Shown here: in pieces, positions 22,056 through 33,586 of the stretch | How positions within the stretch are numbered: position 1 is the stretch's first letter | Layout: every line of letters starts with the position of its first letter | Source: Telopea speciosissima | Taxonomy: Eukaryota; Streptophyta; Magnoliopsida; Proteales; Proteaceae | Direction of reading: 5' to 3' | DNA: 64,000 nucleotides | Assembly (NCBI RefSeq): GCF_018873765.1 | Contig: NC_057919.1 | Coordinates: 60,611,484-60,675,483 of the forward strand | The notes under the pieces: model-generated | Databases searched by the model: none | Told to the model about the DNA's origin: nothing | The model's input: only the letters and a program-made list of their open reading frames with translations | Position numbers and translations under genes: made by a program

Positions 22056-23519
22056 TTAAGAGGATTTGTGACCCCACGAATCAAACTGTGGAAACCGCTG
22101 ATGAAGATCATGCCAGGTTTCCCACGTGGCATCCTCAGGCGCTCTACTGGACCACTGGACTAAGATTTGAGTTACAGCACGATTGTTGGGTTTCACCACG
22201 CGACGATCCAGGGCAGCAATGGGCTCCACGAGAAACTGTCCATCCTCATTAACTTCTGGAAGAGTCGTCTGAGCGAGAACTTGCTGACCCAACTTCTTTT
22301 TTAGGCAAGAGACATGAAACACTGGATGAACCTTCGATTGAGCAGGCAGGTCGAGCTTGTAGGCCACTGGCCCGATGTGTTGAGTCACTTGGAAGGGGCC
22401 ATAAAATTTTGGGGCCAGCTTCAAATTGGTACGTGCTGCAACAGTAGATTGCCGATAAGGCTTGAGGCATAAGAACACCCAATCGCCCACCTGAAACTCT
22501 CTTTTTGAGCGGTGAAGATCAGCTTGTTGCTTCATGCAGTGTATGGCGCGATGGAGGTTCTCTCTAACTGCTCGAAGGAAACTATCACGCCGCTCTCGTA
22601 ACTGTTGATCAAGTGCGGCCACTGGGGTGCTTCCTGATGTATAAAGAGTGAGTGGTGGTGGGGTCTAACTGTACAGAACTTCATAAGGAGTTATTTTGGT
22701 GGAGGAGTGACATGAGGTGTTATACCACCATTCCGCTAACGAAAGCCACCGTGCCCATTGTTTAGGTTTATCCCCTGTAACACATCGGAGATATGATTCC
22801 AAACAACGGTTCTTGACCTCTATCTGCCCGTCCGTCTGGGGATGGTAGGCCGAGCTCATGCGCAACTGAGACCATGGAGTCGAAACAATTCTTGCCAAAA
22901 TGTGCTTAAAAATACTGTGTCTCGATCACTCACAATGGATTGAGGCATTCCATGGAGTTTAAAAACCCCGTCGAAGAACACCTGAGCTACTATGGAAGCA
23001 GTGTACAGATGGCTCAATGGCATGAAATGAGCATATTTACTAAGTCGATCTACCACAACAAAGATCACGGTTTTACCAAAAGAGACTGGCAAGCCATCGA
23101 TAAAATCCATAGACAAATCGGTCCATACCCGTGTGGGTATTTGAAGGGGTTGTAATAACCCTAGAGAGGCTCGCCTTTATTATGTTGGCAGACGTTGCAC
23201 TTGGTCACAAAACAATGGATATCCTTCCGATAACCAGACCAATAAAAAGTGCGTTCAACGGCTTCAATGTCTTTAGAAATCCTTAGTGTCCTCTGGTCGC
23301 TCCAGAATGTAGCTCAGTAAGGATGGTAGCTTGGATAAGAGATGTAGGGCTAATAACCAAGCGACCTTTGTAATGAAGTTCATTGTTCAGCCATGTATAA
23401 CCCTGATGAGATGTGGCATCAGCCTGGAGGTCCTGCACGATCTGATGGGGGGGAGGTATCTGAAGTCCACTCCGATCGAAAATGGTCCAACAAATTGGAC
23501 ATGGGTCCAGTAATGGCAT
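22056..23519 (-). pseudogene. Gypsy integrase and chromodomain region
   Basis: Integrase inserts the cDNA into the host genome. Read on the minus strand: the zinc-binding region (LHSGATRGH with the His of the HHCC motif, 23519-23283); the catalytic core with [10 protein letters not shown] (first Asp) and IVSDRDTVF (second Asp) at 23116-22856; then AYHPQTDGQIEVKNR with the Glu at 22898-22665. The last frame (22622-22056) holds the GPY/F-like segment (KFYGPFQVTQHIGPVAYKL) and a C-terminal chromodomain (ILVQWSSRAPEDATWE), which in chromoviruses targets chromatin. Frames are separated by a stop near 22664, frameshifts near 22860 and further stops around 23150-23280. Domain residues themselves are well conserved, indicating recent decay. 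Confidence 0.88.
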
Positions 23520-23525
23520 GGAGCA

Positions 23526-24945
23526 CTATCTCGTCTTCACCTTATCGTGAGAGAGCATCTGCGACCTTGTGTTCTGTGCCCCGTTTATATAAAATCTCAT
23601 AGTCATAGCCCAATAGTTTGGCGAGCCACTGGTGTTGGGCTGGTGTACTGATGCGCTGCTCGAGTAGGAATTTGAGACTTTGATGGTCAGTCCCGAATCT
23701 TGAAGTGCCTGCCTATGAGATAAGGCCTCCATTTTTGGATGGCGTGAACAATAGCCAACATTTCCTTCTCGTAGGTTGAGAGAGCCAGATTTTTGGGCGA
23801 GAGGGCTTTACTTGTGAAGACAATAGGGTGCCCAGCTTGAAGCAACACGGCGCCGATGCCTACTCCACATACATCGCTCTCTATAGTGAACTCTTTGGAA
23901 AAATCAGGTAAGGAAAGCACTAGGGCAGTGCTCATAGCATGCTTAAGTGACTCAAAGGCAGCTTCAGATGATGATGTCACAAAAAATCCATCCTTCTTGA
24001 GCATATCTGTAAGGGGTTGGCTTATCTTTCCATAATCAAGCACAAAGCAATGATAATAGCCAGTAAGACCAAGGAAACCACGTAGGGCCTTCAAGGTCTT
24101 TGGTTTAGGGCAATTAACCATATCAGCCACCTTGGCAGGGTCAGTTGCTACACCTTCACAAGAAATAACGTGTCCCAAATACTCAAGCCGCGACAATCCA
24201 AAGGCGCACTTGCTGCGCTTGACGGAGAGATGATGGTGACGCAGTGTAGTAAACACAGTTTGTAGATGTGAGAGGTAATCTTCCCAATTATGATTGTATA
24301 TTAATATGTCGTCAAAAAATACAAGCACTAATCGGCGAAGGAAAGGCTTAAAAATCTCCTTCATGAGGCACTGAAAAGTCGAAGGGGCGTTAGTCAAGCC
24401 GAAAGGCATAACTAAAAATTCATAATGCCCTTCGTGAGTGCGAAATGCCATTTTTGAAATGTTGGGTGGGTGAACCCGAATCTAATGAAAACCTGATCGA
24501 AGATCAAGCTTGGAAAATAATTAGGCACCATGAAGCTCATCCAACAATTCATCAATGGCAGGAATAGGGAACTTATCTTTCACAGTGACTTGATTTAGGG
24601 CCCTGTAATCAACACAGAACCGCCACATGTTGTCCTTTTTCTGTACTAAAAGAACGGGCGAGGAAAAGGGGTTAACACTTGGGCGGATGATTCCAGATTG
24701 TAGCATTTCCTTAACAAGTTTTTCAATCTCATTTTTCTGCATATATGGGTACCTATAAGGGCACACGTTGACTGGTGTCGTGGCTGGCAGCAAAGGGATA
24801 TGATGGTCTTGAGCACGCTCTGATGGTAGGTCGTGTGGTTCTTCAAAGATTGGTGCAAACTCAAGTAGCAGTTCGGAGACTGACGGAGGATCAACCTTAT
24901 CATGATTGGAGGTTGAAGTAATAGAATAGAAGGCACATTATCCAT
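23526..24945 (-). pseudogene. Gypsy reverse transcriptase and RNase H
   Basis: The RT starts near 24793 with [20 protein letters not shown] and [20 protein letters not shown]. It is interrupted by stops between 24521 and 24451, then resumes with FRTHEGHYEFLVMPFGLTNA and the catalytic FFDDILIY (normally FFDDILIYS). The connection runs into RNase H: FTIESDVCGVGIGAVLLQ, LSTYEKEMLAIVHAIQKW, ending at a stop near 23687. A further piece (HRQALQDSGLTIKVSNSYSS, 23732-23526) is a frameshifted continuation. Two or more stops in the palm domain and one before the tether make the polyprotein non-functional. Confidence 0.9.
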
Positions 24946-25366
24946 GCTTTTGTATAGTGCGGCTCATCTCCTCACGACCAATGGCCTTTAAATCTCCACT
25001 TTGAGCACCTCTCATCACATGCCTATGCCTATTCAGCCAAAACTCCATGCGTAATTTCTCAAAATTCCATATAATATCACCAAGAGTGGTGAGCCATTGG
25101 ATACCTAAGACAATGTCGTACCCGTCGAGAGGTAAGAGTCGAGCAGCTGCTGCGAACTCCTTTCCGTGCATAAACCAGCAGAGGTCAAGGCAGATCGAGT
25201 TAATGAGTAGCTGTTCGCCATTAGCCACTTTTACTCGGAGTGGTTGTGTGGGCTGAACTATGCAACCAGTACGCTTTACGACCCTTGGATCGAGGAAGTT
25301 GTGGGTACTGCCGAAATCAATCAAAATCGATACTGGCCGGCGCTTAACAAAACCGTGGACGCGCAT
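24938..25366 (-). pseudogene. Gypsy aspartic protease
   Basis: Cleaves the Gag-Pol polyprotein in intact elements. The active-site loop reads VSILIDFGSTHNFLDP; in this family the D-S/T-G triad is expected, so the Ser/Thr is replaced by Phe. The flap-region motif GYDIVLGIQWL follows. The frame ends at a stop before the RT. The substitution together with downstream stops suggests inactivity. Confidence 0.85.
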
Positions 25367-25499
25367 GGTATGGGGTGCTGGTGAGCTGGTGAGGGCATGA
25401 AAGGAGATCTGAACATCATTCTCGGCATCGTGAACACCATCGTTCGATGGATTTAGGTCGCCTGGATCATCTTCTGAATCAGATCCTCCAGCTTAAAGT

Positions 25500-26435
25500 A
25501 CAAAAAGTTTCTTGGTTCTACATCGATGACCAGCGGTGAATTTTTATCCATAATTGAGGCAAAGTCCTTTTTTGCGCTGGGCGTTCATCTTCGACTGGGT
25601 GAGCCGATTAAAGGGGGGGCGAAGAAGCCGTTGTGGGTCTTGCTTGTGATTTGGTGGAGGAGTTGAACGGTGGGTGTGGGGCTGGAGTGAGCCTGCTTCA
25701 CTGCCGGTTAAGAGCCTCGGCATTATCTTCTTGGAGGCATGCAAGCCTTAAGGCCTGACTGATGGTGCTAGGTTTGAACATCTGAACAGCTGCTCGAATC
25801 TCATCTTTCAGACCGCTGATAAAACAACTAATGAAAAATTCATTAGTAAGACCATTGGTGCGGGTAGCCAACTCTTCGAACTGCTCTTGATATTCCTTCA
25901 CGGTGGTGGTTTGGTGGAGTTTAGTGAGAGCACTGGTGAAATCTTTGAGGGAATCGGGACCAAACCGAATGCACAAGGCGTCCACTAAGGCTTTCCATCC
26001 AACTCGGCCAGGGAGACCTTCGAACCAACGGAACCACTGCAGGGCTTTCCGTTCAAGATGAATAGCGGCTAAGGAAACCTTGTTATCCTCCATGATCTGG
26101 TTGTAGTAAAAAAATTGCTCCACTCGATAGATCCATCCCAAGGGATCTTCCCCATCAAATTTTGGAAATTCAACTTTTCCAAATTTGGTTTGAATCGGAC
26201 CCTGGGGAGAACCAAAACGCGGGGAGGGGCTAGCTTCGTGGTTGGGGATTAGAGTGTTCGGCTGAGAAGAAGCAACAGACGCAGCAAGCTGGTCGGACTT
26301 AAGGTCCATGGCAGCAAATCGATTATCCATAGAGGAAACCAGCTACTTGATCTCTTTGAGGCTCTCATCATTTTTGGCAGAGAGTTTAGCGATCTCGGCT
26401 TCCAAACGCTACTAAGTTCGAGTTCCTTCTACCAT
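25500..26435 (-). pseudogene. Gypsy gag
   Basis: The capsid/nucleocapsid precursor. The likely original start is the ATG at 26435, just inside the PBS, but two adjacent stops (26413 region) and another near 26343 follow. The longest open part starts at 26330 (MDNRFAAMDLKSDQLA). The gag core is clear: KVEFPKFDGEDPLGWIYRVE, ALQWFRWFEGL, VKEYQEQFEELA, FISGLKDEIRAAVQM. Frameshift near 25700, then RKKGLCLNYG with a stop inside the zinc knuckle. The second Cys of the CCHC knuckle is Tyr here and the motif resumes as AGHRCRTKKLF. Confidence 0.85.
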
Positions 26436-26442
26436 GGGTGAA

Positions 26443-26458
26443 ACCTGCTCTGATACCA
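26443..26458 (-). promoter_or_regulatory. Gypsy primer-binding site
   Basis: The minus strand reads TGGTATCAGAGCAGGT, two bases inside the 5' LTR; complementary to plant initiator tRNA-Met. Confidence 0.9.
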
Positions 26459-26460
26459 GA

Positions 26461-26785
26461 TGGTACGACCCTGGCTCTTTTAGGAAGAAGAACTTGAAGA
26501 ACAATATTGTATCCCACTTCAGGGGGGACCTCCTTGAGCAAGGCTCAATCTTAATGATATATTCTCATGCTCTTCTCATTAGCTGATTAAACTAATATTG
26601 GGAGTACAACCAGATTACAACCAGGACTCCTTAACATAATAAACTCTAATAACCGAAATAGATAACAATCCTAAACTAGTAAAATAATCTCAAAGACAAT
26701 CCTAACTCAACTCTACTTCTACGTGGCACAGCACGACCACCACAATAACACAAATCAATAAAACAAATCCTAAAGAAACGTAACA
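26461..26785 (-). repeat. Gypsy 5' LTR
   Basis: 325 bp partner of 21711-22044; adjacent to the PBS and the target duplication CAGGA at 26786-26790. Confidence 0.93.
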
Positions 26786-26790
26786 CAGGA

Positions 26791-27199
26791 TCTCTCTTGC
26801 GACACCAAATCTCGTAGCTCGGTATCTCATCCCCCTCTTTCTTGGATCTTATCTGTGTTTCCATCGTTTAATTGTAGTTCATTTACCTATATTTCTTGTG
26901 CTTTGGGTTATATCTGTCTTCTTTGTCATTTTCTTTTTTTGCTAATTTGTTCTTATCTTGTGTTTATGTTATTCATTTTTGGATATGTATCTCTCTGTTT
27001 TTGAGTTTTCTATGTTGTTATAAGTATGTGTCATCGTTGTTCTGCTTCTTTGCTTTCTTTTCTTTCCCTAATTTCCTAATGTATTTCTTTGTGCTTTGGT
27101 TTTTATTCATATTTTCGTATCACTTTTCTTTGCTAGTTTGTGTTACTTTGCTATTTGGTATTTTCGCTGTTTGTTTGCATGTTCTCTGTTTTTGTGGTT
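26791..27199. other. T-rich sequence between the gypsy and copia elements; no gene
   Basis: Continues the copy B sequence interrupted at 21710. Rich in TTTG/CTTT and intron-like. The plus-strand open frame 26896-27201 is a low-complexity F/L/C-rich translation with no similarity. Confidence 0.45.
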
Positions 27200-27204
27200 A
27201 AGAC

Positions 27205-27725
27205 TGTTAGAATAAATCGATCCGAATAGGAACAAAATCCCAAAAGCCAGGATCTCCATAGGGTGTTCAAGAACACAATCAAATAAATAATAGAAAATAG
27301 GGATAGAACCACTGACCTTGTTTCGCATCCATAGTGATGATGATTGCAGCGGAAAATAAAGAACAAAGATCTAGGTGATTCCCCTCTATTCCCAAAGTAA
27401 CTGGCCTGATGAGAATACCGAATGTGTAGGGACGACGAACACTGAATATCTCCCTCTCTTTCAAGAATACACTCCTCAATAGTAATTGAGAATAATAAGT
27501 TGTGATGGGTAGAGGGGGGACCTAGCTCTCCTTATATAGTAATCCCTATAGGGTCTGACTCATCACAGTCCCAATAGGAATCTATCTGGCCCACACTAAG
27601 CCAGTCCACATTAGACTTCTAATATAACTTAATGACCCCACTTTATTAGACCAAAACCCTAATTAGCCTGGTTTAGGGATTTAATTATGTCCATATAGAA
27701 TTTTATTAGAACTAAAATTCTAACA
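27205..27725 (-). repeat. Copia 1 3' LTR
   Basis: 521 bp with TGTTAG...CTAACA ends, preceded by the target duplication AAGAC. Confidence 0.93.
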
Positions 27726-28458
27726 TTCTCCCACTTGAACTTATATTAAATTCCTTATTTTTAAAAGGATTTAAAAACAGTTTTGACCAAAACAAATCAC
27801 AGGCTACAACTCTTTAAGAAAACTTTATGTGCACAATTTTTAAAATAAATTGGTCTAGAGGTCATATTAGAAAGTCAATCCTATCCCATAGAGTTTTAGA
27901 CACCGAATCATGGTGGTAACTGCATCTATGATCAAGCGACACAGAGCCTTCCATGGTCACGAGAGCCCTCAACTCTACTAACATGGATGCAATGTGGTAG
28001 TGTGGCAACGAGATAATACTCACGTAGTGATTCCTTATGTATTATCCGTTTATCAGTCCAAAATTTTTCTTCTTTAAGTGGCACAGGCTCACTAGAGAAA
28101 TAAACTTTGTGATTCTAACGAATCTGTATGTCTCATAAAAAATAACTCGAGTTATACTTTATGTGTTACAAGACATACCTTTAGGCTAACAACTTAATGC
28201 CCCAGCCTTGCTTAAGGTTAACACATTCCTTAAGACTTTAAAATCATAAATATATACATCATGTCAATAAATAAAACACTCATGTGTTTAAAAGAAACTG
28301 CATGCAATGACACCTGATATATATATAAATCAAAGTTTACCATAAGGTAAAAATACAGATGAAAAGAAACTTTAAATTACAATGAAGCAAAATAAAATAA
28401 ACTCCCACTAACTAACCACATCCCATGATGTAACTAAGCCCATGCTCATGACATGTCT

Positions 28459-28893
28459 CTAAAAAACACAAGGGCGAAGACCTTTGGTTAGGGGATCTGC
28501 AACCATATCATCTGTACTAATATGCTCCACTATAATATCACCTTCCTTTACTCTCTCCTTTATGGTCAAATACTTGACCTCCATGTGTTTAGACCCTCTA
28601 AGTCCTTTATTGTTGTTTATAACCAACACAGCAGACCTGTTATCATAGTATATCTGGATGGGTCTATCCACAAAATCTATAATAGTCAACTCCTTTATGA
28701 GATTTCTGAGCCAAATAGCCTGAGTAGCAGCCCTATAGCATGCTACAAACTCTACCTGCATAGTTGAAGTGGTCACCAATGTCTGCTTTTTACTCTTCCA
28801 TGATACTGTCCCTTCGGCCATCAAGAAAACATAACCTGATGTGGATTTCCTGTCATCCTCACAGCCAGCAAAGTCAGAATCTGTATGACCCAC
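28459..28893 (-). pseudogene. Copia 1 RNase H
   Basis: Degrades the RNA strand of the RNA-DNA hybrid. Conserved copia signatures are visible: GHTDSDFAGCEDDRKSTSGY (catalytic Asp), STMQVEFVA (normally STAEAEY; the Glu is retained), YYDNRSAVLVINN (Asp), HISTDDMVADPLTKGL. The frame ends shortly before the PPT. The upstream connection to RT (28900-29335) is broken by stops, although pieces such as LGSIMYAQ-type sequence are discernible there. Confidence 0.88.
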
Positions 28894-29335
28894 TAGCTTG
28901 AGTTCAGGAATGTGTCTTTATGTTACATATAATCTTTTGTCCCCTACAAGTACCATAATACTTTCTTGGCAGCAACCCAGTGGCTAAGACTAGGATCTGA
29001 CTGATATCTGCCAAGAAGACCCATCACAAAAGTAATATTCGGTCTGGTACAGACCTGAGCATACATGATACTACCTAGTGCGCTAGTATAAGGCACCTCA
29101 TTATGTCATCCTTCTCAGCTTTATTTTTCGGACACTGTGTCGAGCTCAGTTTGAGAACATGAACATTCCCAGGTTTACAATCCGGCATACTGAACCTCTC
29201 CTAAATACGATCAACATAAATCCTCTGAGAAAAAATTAGTAAACGACGAGAACAATCCCTATGGATCTCAATGTCAAGGACAAAAGAAACCTCACCAAAG
29301 TCCTTCATGTCAAATTCCCTAGATAATAGTTGCTT

Positions 29336-29929
29336 TCATTTATGCAACATCCCTAGGTCACTGCTAGCAAGCAGGATATCATCCATATAAAACATGAGAA
29401 AATAGAATTTGCTCCCACTGACCTTGTGATATATACACTGATCCGCTTTGTTTTCCACAAAACCGAATGAAGTCACGACACTGTCAAACTTTAAATACCA
29501 CTGCCTAGAAGCTTGTTTGAGACCGTAAATAGACTTCTTGAGTCCATGCAAGATGGTTTGAACCATCCACCGCAAGACCCTCATGTTTAATTCAACAAGC
29601 TCCCAAACATCATTATGTTTCATGGAGTCCACCTCATCTCTCATTACATCTAACCACAAATCTAACTGAGAACTAGAAACAACGCCTGAATAAGAAACTG
29701 GATCAACCACACAACCAATGTCGTAGTCATGTTCTCTCAGATAGACCTCATAGATAGATGGTATTTCTGAATTTCTTCCCTTGATGGATTTCCGTGATGG
29801 TGCTACCACTGCCTCACCCTGAATCTGAGAAATCTCAGCTGGAAGTGCATCAATGATAGGATCCTCAATCGCATCCTGATTGAGAGGAATCTCATCAGGT
29901 GCTACATGAATGTCAAGGACCGTTATCAA
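29336..29929 (-). pseudogene. Copia 1 reverse transcriptase with internal deletion
   Basis: The N-terminal part reads YLREHDYDIGCVVDPVSYS and VDSMKHNDVWELVELN, then jumps directly to HGLKKSIYGLKQASRQWY and the catalytic FYMDDILLASSD. In intact copia RTs about 100 residues lie between VWELVEL and KKSIYGLKQ, including the fingers and the first catalytic Asp. Their absence here is an in-frame internal deletion. The YxDD box is retained. Upstream, 29930-30170 is frameshifted linker between integrase and RT. Confidence 0.87.
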
Positions 29930-30095
29930 TATCAGGCTCCTGAACTTCAGCAGGTGTAACTAATGGCGTAGTGTGCCCCACATCCGTCTGAATAGGTAGA
30001 AGAACATGTACCAATGTACCAACCATGTCACTATCTCGAACAATCTGAGAACAATCATTCCTTTTGGCCACATCAAATTCCAGAAACTTCGCTGC

Positions 30096-31241
30096 CTATA
30101 AGTCCATAATTCTAGTGTCTCCGCAGGGGTTATAAAATTTATATCCCTTCGAATGATCTGGGTAGCTAACAAAATAGTAATGAGTAGTCCTGGGATCTAA
30201 CTTGTTTAAAGTCGGATTATACAACTTCACTTCTGCAGGGCACCCCCAAACTCTAAGATGGTTTAAACTGGGTTTACGGCCGGTCCACAACTCAAAAGGC
30301 GTAAGAGGAGCGGCTTTAGTAGGTACACGGTTAAGGATATAAAGAGCAGTTTTCAAGGCTTCACCCCATAAGAACTTAGGTAAATTTGTCCTACTAACCA
30401 TACTCCTCACCATGTCCATAAGGGTACGGTTACGCCTTTCGACGACCCCATTTTGTTCAGGACTTCCTGGCATAGTAAACTGACTAACTATTCCAGAGTC
30501 CTCAAGGTATTTGGCAAACGAGCCCTTAAGCTGTCCAGCATCGCCATGTCTGCCATAATACTCACCCCTACGATCAGATCTAACAATTATAATAACTTTC
30601 CCTAACTATTTCTCAACTTCAGTCCTAAAAATCTTGAACTTGTCAAGAGATTCAGACTTTTCTTTAATTAAGTACAGGTATCCATATTGGGAATAGTCAT
30701 CTGTAAAAGTGATAAAATAAATTTTTTTACACAATGTGGCTGAATAGGGATCACTGATGTCAGTGTGAATGACCTCTAACAGGTCAGAACTACGGACTGC
30801 AGTTTTCTTCTTTATTTTGGTCATCTTTCCCTTACAACAGTCTTCACAAGTTTCTAGATCACTTTCGAGAGTAGGCAGGATGTCAGACTTTATCAGCCTT
30901 TCCACTCTTGCCTTAGAAATATGATATAACCTCTTATGCCACAATGTGAAAGACCGTTCTTTAGGTAAGGGTCTTTTAGAAACAACACTTTCAACATTAC
31001 AGGAGACGTAGATATCAGTGGGAGACAAACACAATCTGTACAATCCGTTGGACATAAAGCAGGAACCAACTTTAGTTGAATTAAAAAATAAATTAACCAT
31101 AGTATTCTTTATTTCAAAATAGAAACCACTAATGTCCAAAACTGAAACCGAAATTAAATTCCGCCTAAAGGACGATACATAAAAAGTGTTCTTTAAAGTC
31201 AATTTAAAACCAGAATCTAATAATAAAATGACATCTCCCAC
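30096..31241 (-). pseudogene. Copia 1 integrase
   Basis: Zinc-binding domain: LWHKRLYHISKARVERL (HH) and CEDCCKGKMTK (CC). Core: VIHTDISDPYS (first Asp), TFTDDYSQYGYLYLIKEKS, then, after a stop at 30606 and a frame break, PGSPEQNGVVERRNRTLMDM (Glu). C-terminal region: FLWGEALKTALYILNRVPTK, RKPSLNHLRVWGCPAEVKLY. The central segment 30474-30605, which should carry the second Asp, is poorly preserved. One or more stops make it non-functional. Confidence 0.88.
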
Positions 31242-31270
31242 GAACTCTACGTCAGAATGTCCATCATTTC

Positions 31271-32275
31271 CTACGACCAGCCTTGATTCATCCTTGTTTG
31301 GCCTCCTCCAGGTTTATGAACCCCTCGTATGGTAAAAGCAACATGGTTAGTTGCACTGCTATCTAGCCACCAAGAACTGGATGGGGCTTCTGATAGATTG
31401 GATTCACAAACAAAAGCCAAAGAATCATTACCTGATGGCTGCTTGGGCTTGAGTAACCAAGCCTTGTATTTGTCGCAGCCCTTCTTCATGTGACCCTTCT
31501 TCTTGCAAAAGAAGCAGCGATTACTCTCTTTCTTCAAAGAGTCTTTCTTGGGTCCCAAATTGTTAGTCTGATCGGACTGTTTATTGGCAGACTTATGAGT
31601 ATGGTTTTTAGACTTTTTACTCTTACGGACTTTGGAAGTAAACAGGGCAGTAGGCTTTTTCTCTTTCTTTAGTTTCTCTTCCTCAGACACAACCCTAGAA
31701 ATTAGGTCATTAATGCTTCAGACTCCATCTTGGGAAATGTGGTTGGTTTTTATGATGCCAAATTCAGAAGGTAGGGTATTTAAGGCTTGATGGACAATTA
31801 GGGCATCTGGAAGAGGAATGTCTAAGGCCTTGAGTTTAGTTTGGTAATCAACCATCCTAATAATGTAATCCCTAACACCCCTAGAACCATCATACTCCAT
31901 ATTAAATAACCCTTGCAGAAGTGTCCCAATCTCAGCATTCGATGAAACTTTGTATCTCTTGGAAATTGCATCTAGCAATTCCCTGGCAGTACATTTCTCA
32001 GGCAGACCACTTTTTAGGTGTTCCGGTATCGACCTCTTTATGGACAGTATACTGAGTCGATTACTCTTTTGCCATGCAGCATGCACAAACTTTTCATCCT
32101 CAGTACTATCAGCAGTTAGTTCCATTGGTGTATCCATAACAAGGGACGTGTGCACATCTGCCATTTCCATAGCAAACATAATGTCCTCTTTCCACTTCTT
32201 AAAGTTTGACCCAGTGAGGAGCTCAATAGTAACCATGTTATTATTGACAGAGAAGGTGACTGAAAATTTAAACAA
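31271..32275 (-). pseudogene. Copia 1 gag, zinc knuckle and protease start
   Basis: The gag core runs 32275-31718 (LLTGSNFKKWKEDIMFAMEM, LLQGLFNMEYDGSRGVRDYI, ALNTLPSEFGIIKT) and ends at a stop. It continues from 31690 with a Lys-rich spacer and the knuckle CFFCKKKGHMKKGCDKYK, a good CX2CX4HX4C. Then SSSWWLDSSATNHVAF follows, in which the protease D-S-G-A motif reads D-S-S-A (Gly lost). The frame is lost after this and integrase sequence resumes at 31241. Confidence 0.88.
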
Positions 32276-32375
32276 TGAACAGTATAATAATTAAAATGAT
32301 GCAAGTACTGCTTGAAAACTTTATAAGCTAATGAGAATTTTACACACATCATTGTGAAAACACCTTTGGGCTGAA

Positions 32376-33568
32376 TTCTCAATATGCAATTGTAAAAATC
32401 CCTACATACCAGTGGCCATGGGAATATGGCTCAACTTTCAAAATCCACCACCTTTGGGTGTGCAGAATTCTAGGATCAACCTATTCACATGCATACTGTA
32501 TATGTACCCCTTCAAGTACCAATACATGACCACCACCTTTGGGTGTATGACCACACATCAGAGTTGAAGGACATCCCATAACTGTATAAGACCAGTGTTT
32601 CACAAATCCAACAAGGAAGGTCGCTTTGGCGGCTGCATCCTGTCGAAAACATGAAACCCTCTTTCGGGATTTTCCAAAATTACTTACATCCTTAAACAAT
32701 GTGTTATTTTATAATTTATGACAAGGGGCTTTAAATATCTTAAAATTAACACAAAATAATAATAATTCTGTTCATCAAGGTAGGTATTCCAGCAATTCAG
32801 AAATTGGTTCGGTTCCCAATAGAACGAACCGATAAATTATATAAAGGGTATGCATCAAAAGAATACCAAAAATATTTAAAATATTCATATCTGATCAAAA
32901 CAGAGGGCACCACTGTGTAGAGCATAGAAAAACAGAGCCAACGCAAAAAACGGGACCCCAAACGGAGTCTCGTAGCCCCCAGAAAGCTCGGTCAAAGTTC
33001 AGGTCCAAATCCGATTGACTGTATTGGTCAAACCGGTCCGAAAAGTCAAACCAAAGCAATTTGGCTCACCCCCTCGGTTCGAGTGAACCGGTTTAGACCC
33101 GGTCCAAACGGGTTCGGGTCAACCTAAAATGGGTCATCAACCGGGTCAACGTGTCGGGTTTTTGGGTCAAAAACTGGGTCGACCCGACCCGAGCGGCGCA
33201 CGTTAGCATCACCTAGAAATACTATTAGGCGCACGATAGCAAAACCTAGATCCCCTTTTTTTTTTTTCTTTTTTAAACTTCTGCTGGCGAGTGAAGATCA
33301 CCCGCGGCTGCCGCCGGCGCGTGGGAGCGCATCCGGCAGCCGTCGACGGTGATCCACCCATCGAAAATTCTGATTTTTCGAGCTCTACGCCCCTATGTGA
33401 TCAGATTCTGTTTTCGCCGGCTAAAAAAATTGGCAGAATGCCAGTGTCCGTATGGGTTTTTTGAAAACTAAAAAAAACCCTAAAAACCTTGATTCGAATC
33501 GAAAAATTTTCGATTCCCTTATTATGTTCTATTATTTTGAATCAATATAGGTTCAAGAACGGATCTAT
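32376..33568 (-). other. Copia 1 untranslated leader
   Basis: Between PBS and gag. Contains a repeated CACCTTTGGGTGT motif (near 32448 and 32531, with a related CACCTTTGGGCTG near 32362) and a block rich in GGGTCAACC/CCGGTCC motifs (33050-33200). No protein similarity. Confidence 0.6.
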
Positions 33569-33584
33569 GGAGGCTCTGATACCA
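33569..33584 (-). promoter_or_regulatory. Copia 1 primer-binding site
   Basis: The minus strand reads TGGTATCAGAGCCTCC next to the 5' LTR; complementary to plant initiator tRNA-Met. Confidence 0.9.
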
Positions 33585-33586
33585 CA

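Larger units (their letters stand above)
21711..26785 (-). mobile_element. Ty3/gypsy retrotransposon (chromovirus, Reina-like), 5.07 kb
   Basis: LTRs 21711-22044 and 26461-26785 both start TGGTACGACCCTGG and end ACGTAACA (reading the plus strand). They are nearly identical apart from an 8-9 bp indel and a few substitutions. Target duplication CAGGA at 21706-21710 and 26786-26790. On the minus strand the PBS (26443-26458) reads TGGTATCAGAGCAGGT, complementary to initiator tRNA-Met, and the PPT (22045-22057) is AAGGAAAGGGGAA. Coding order is gag, protease, RT, RNase H, integrase, chromodomain. The small size, short LTRs and chromodomain fit the Reina clade. All reading frames carry lesions, so it is not autonomous. 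Confidence 0.93.

Noticed and set aside
26896-27201. 101-codon Phe/Leu/Cys-rich plus-strand frame
   Set aside because: T-rich intron-like DNA; the hydrophobic peptide follows from base composition.
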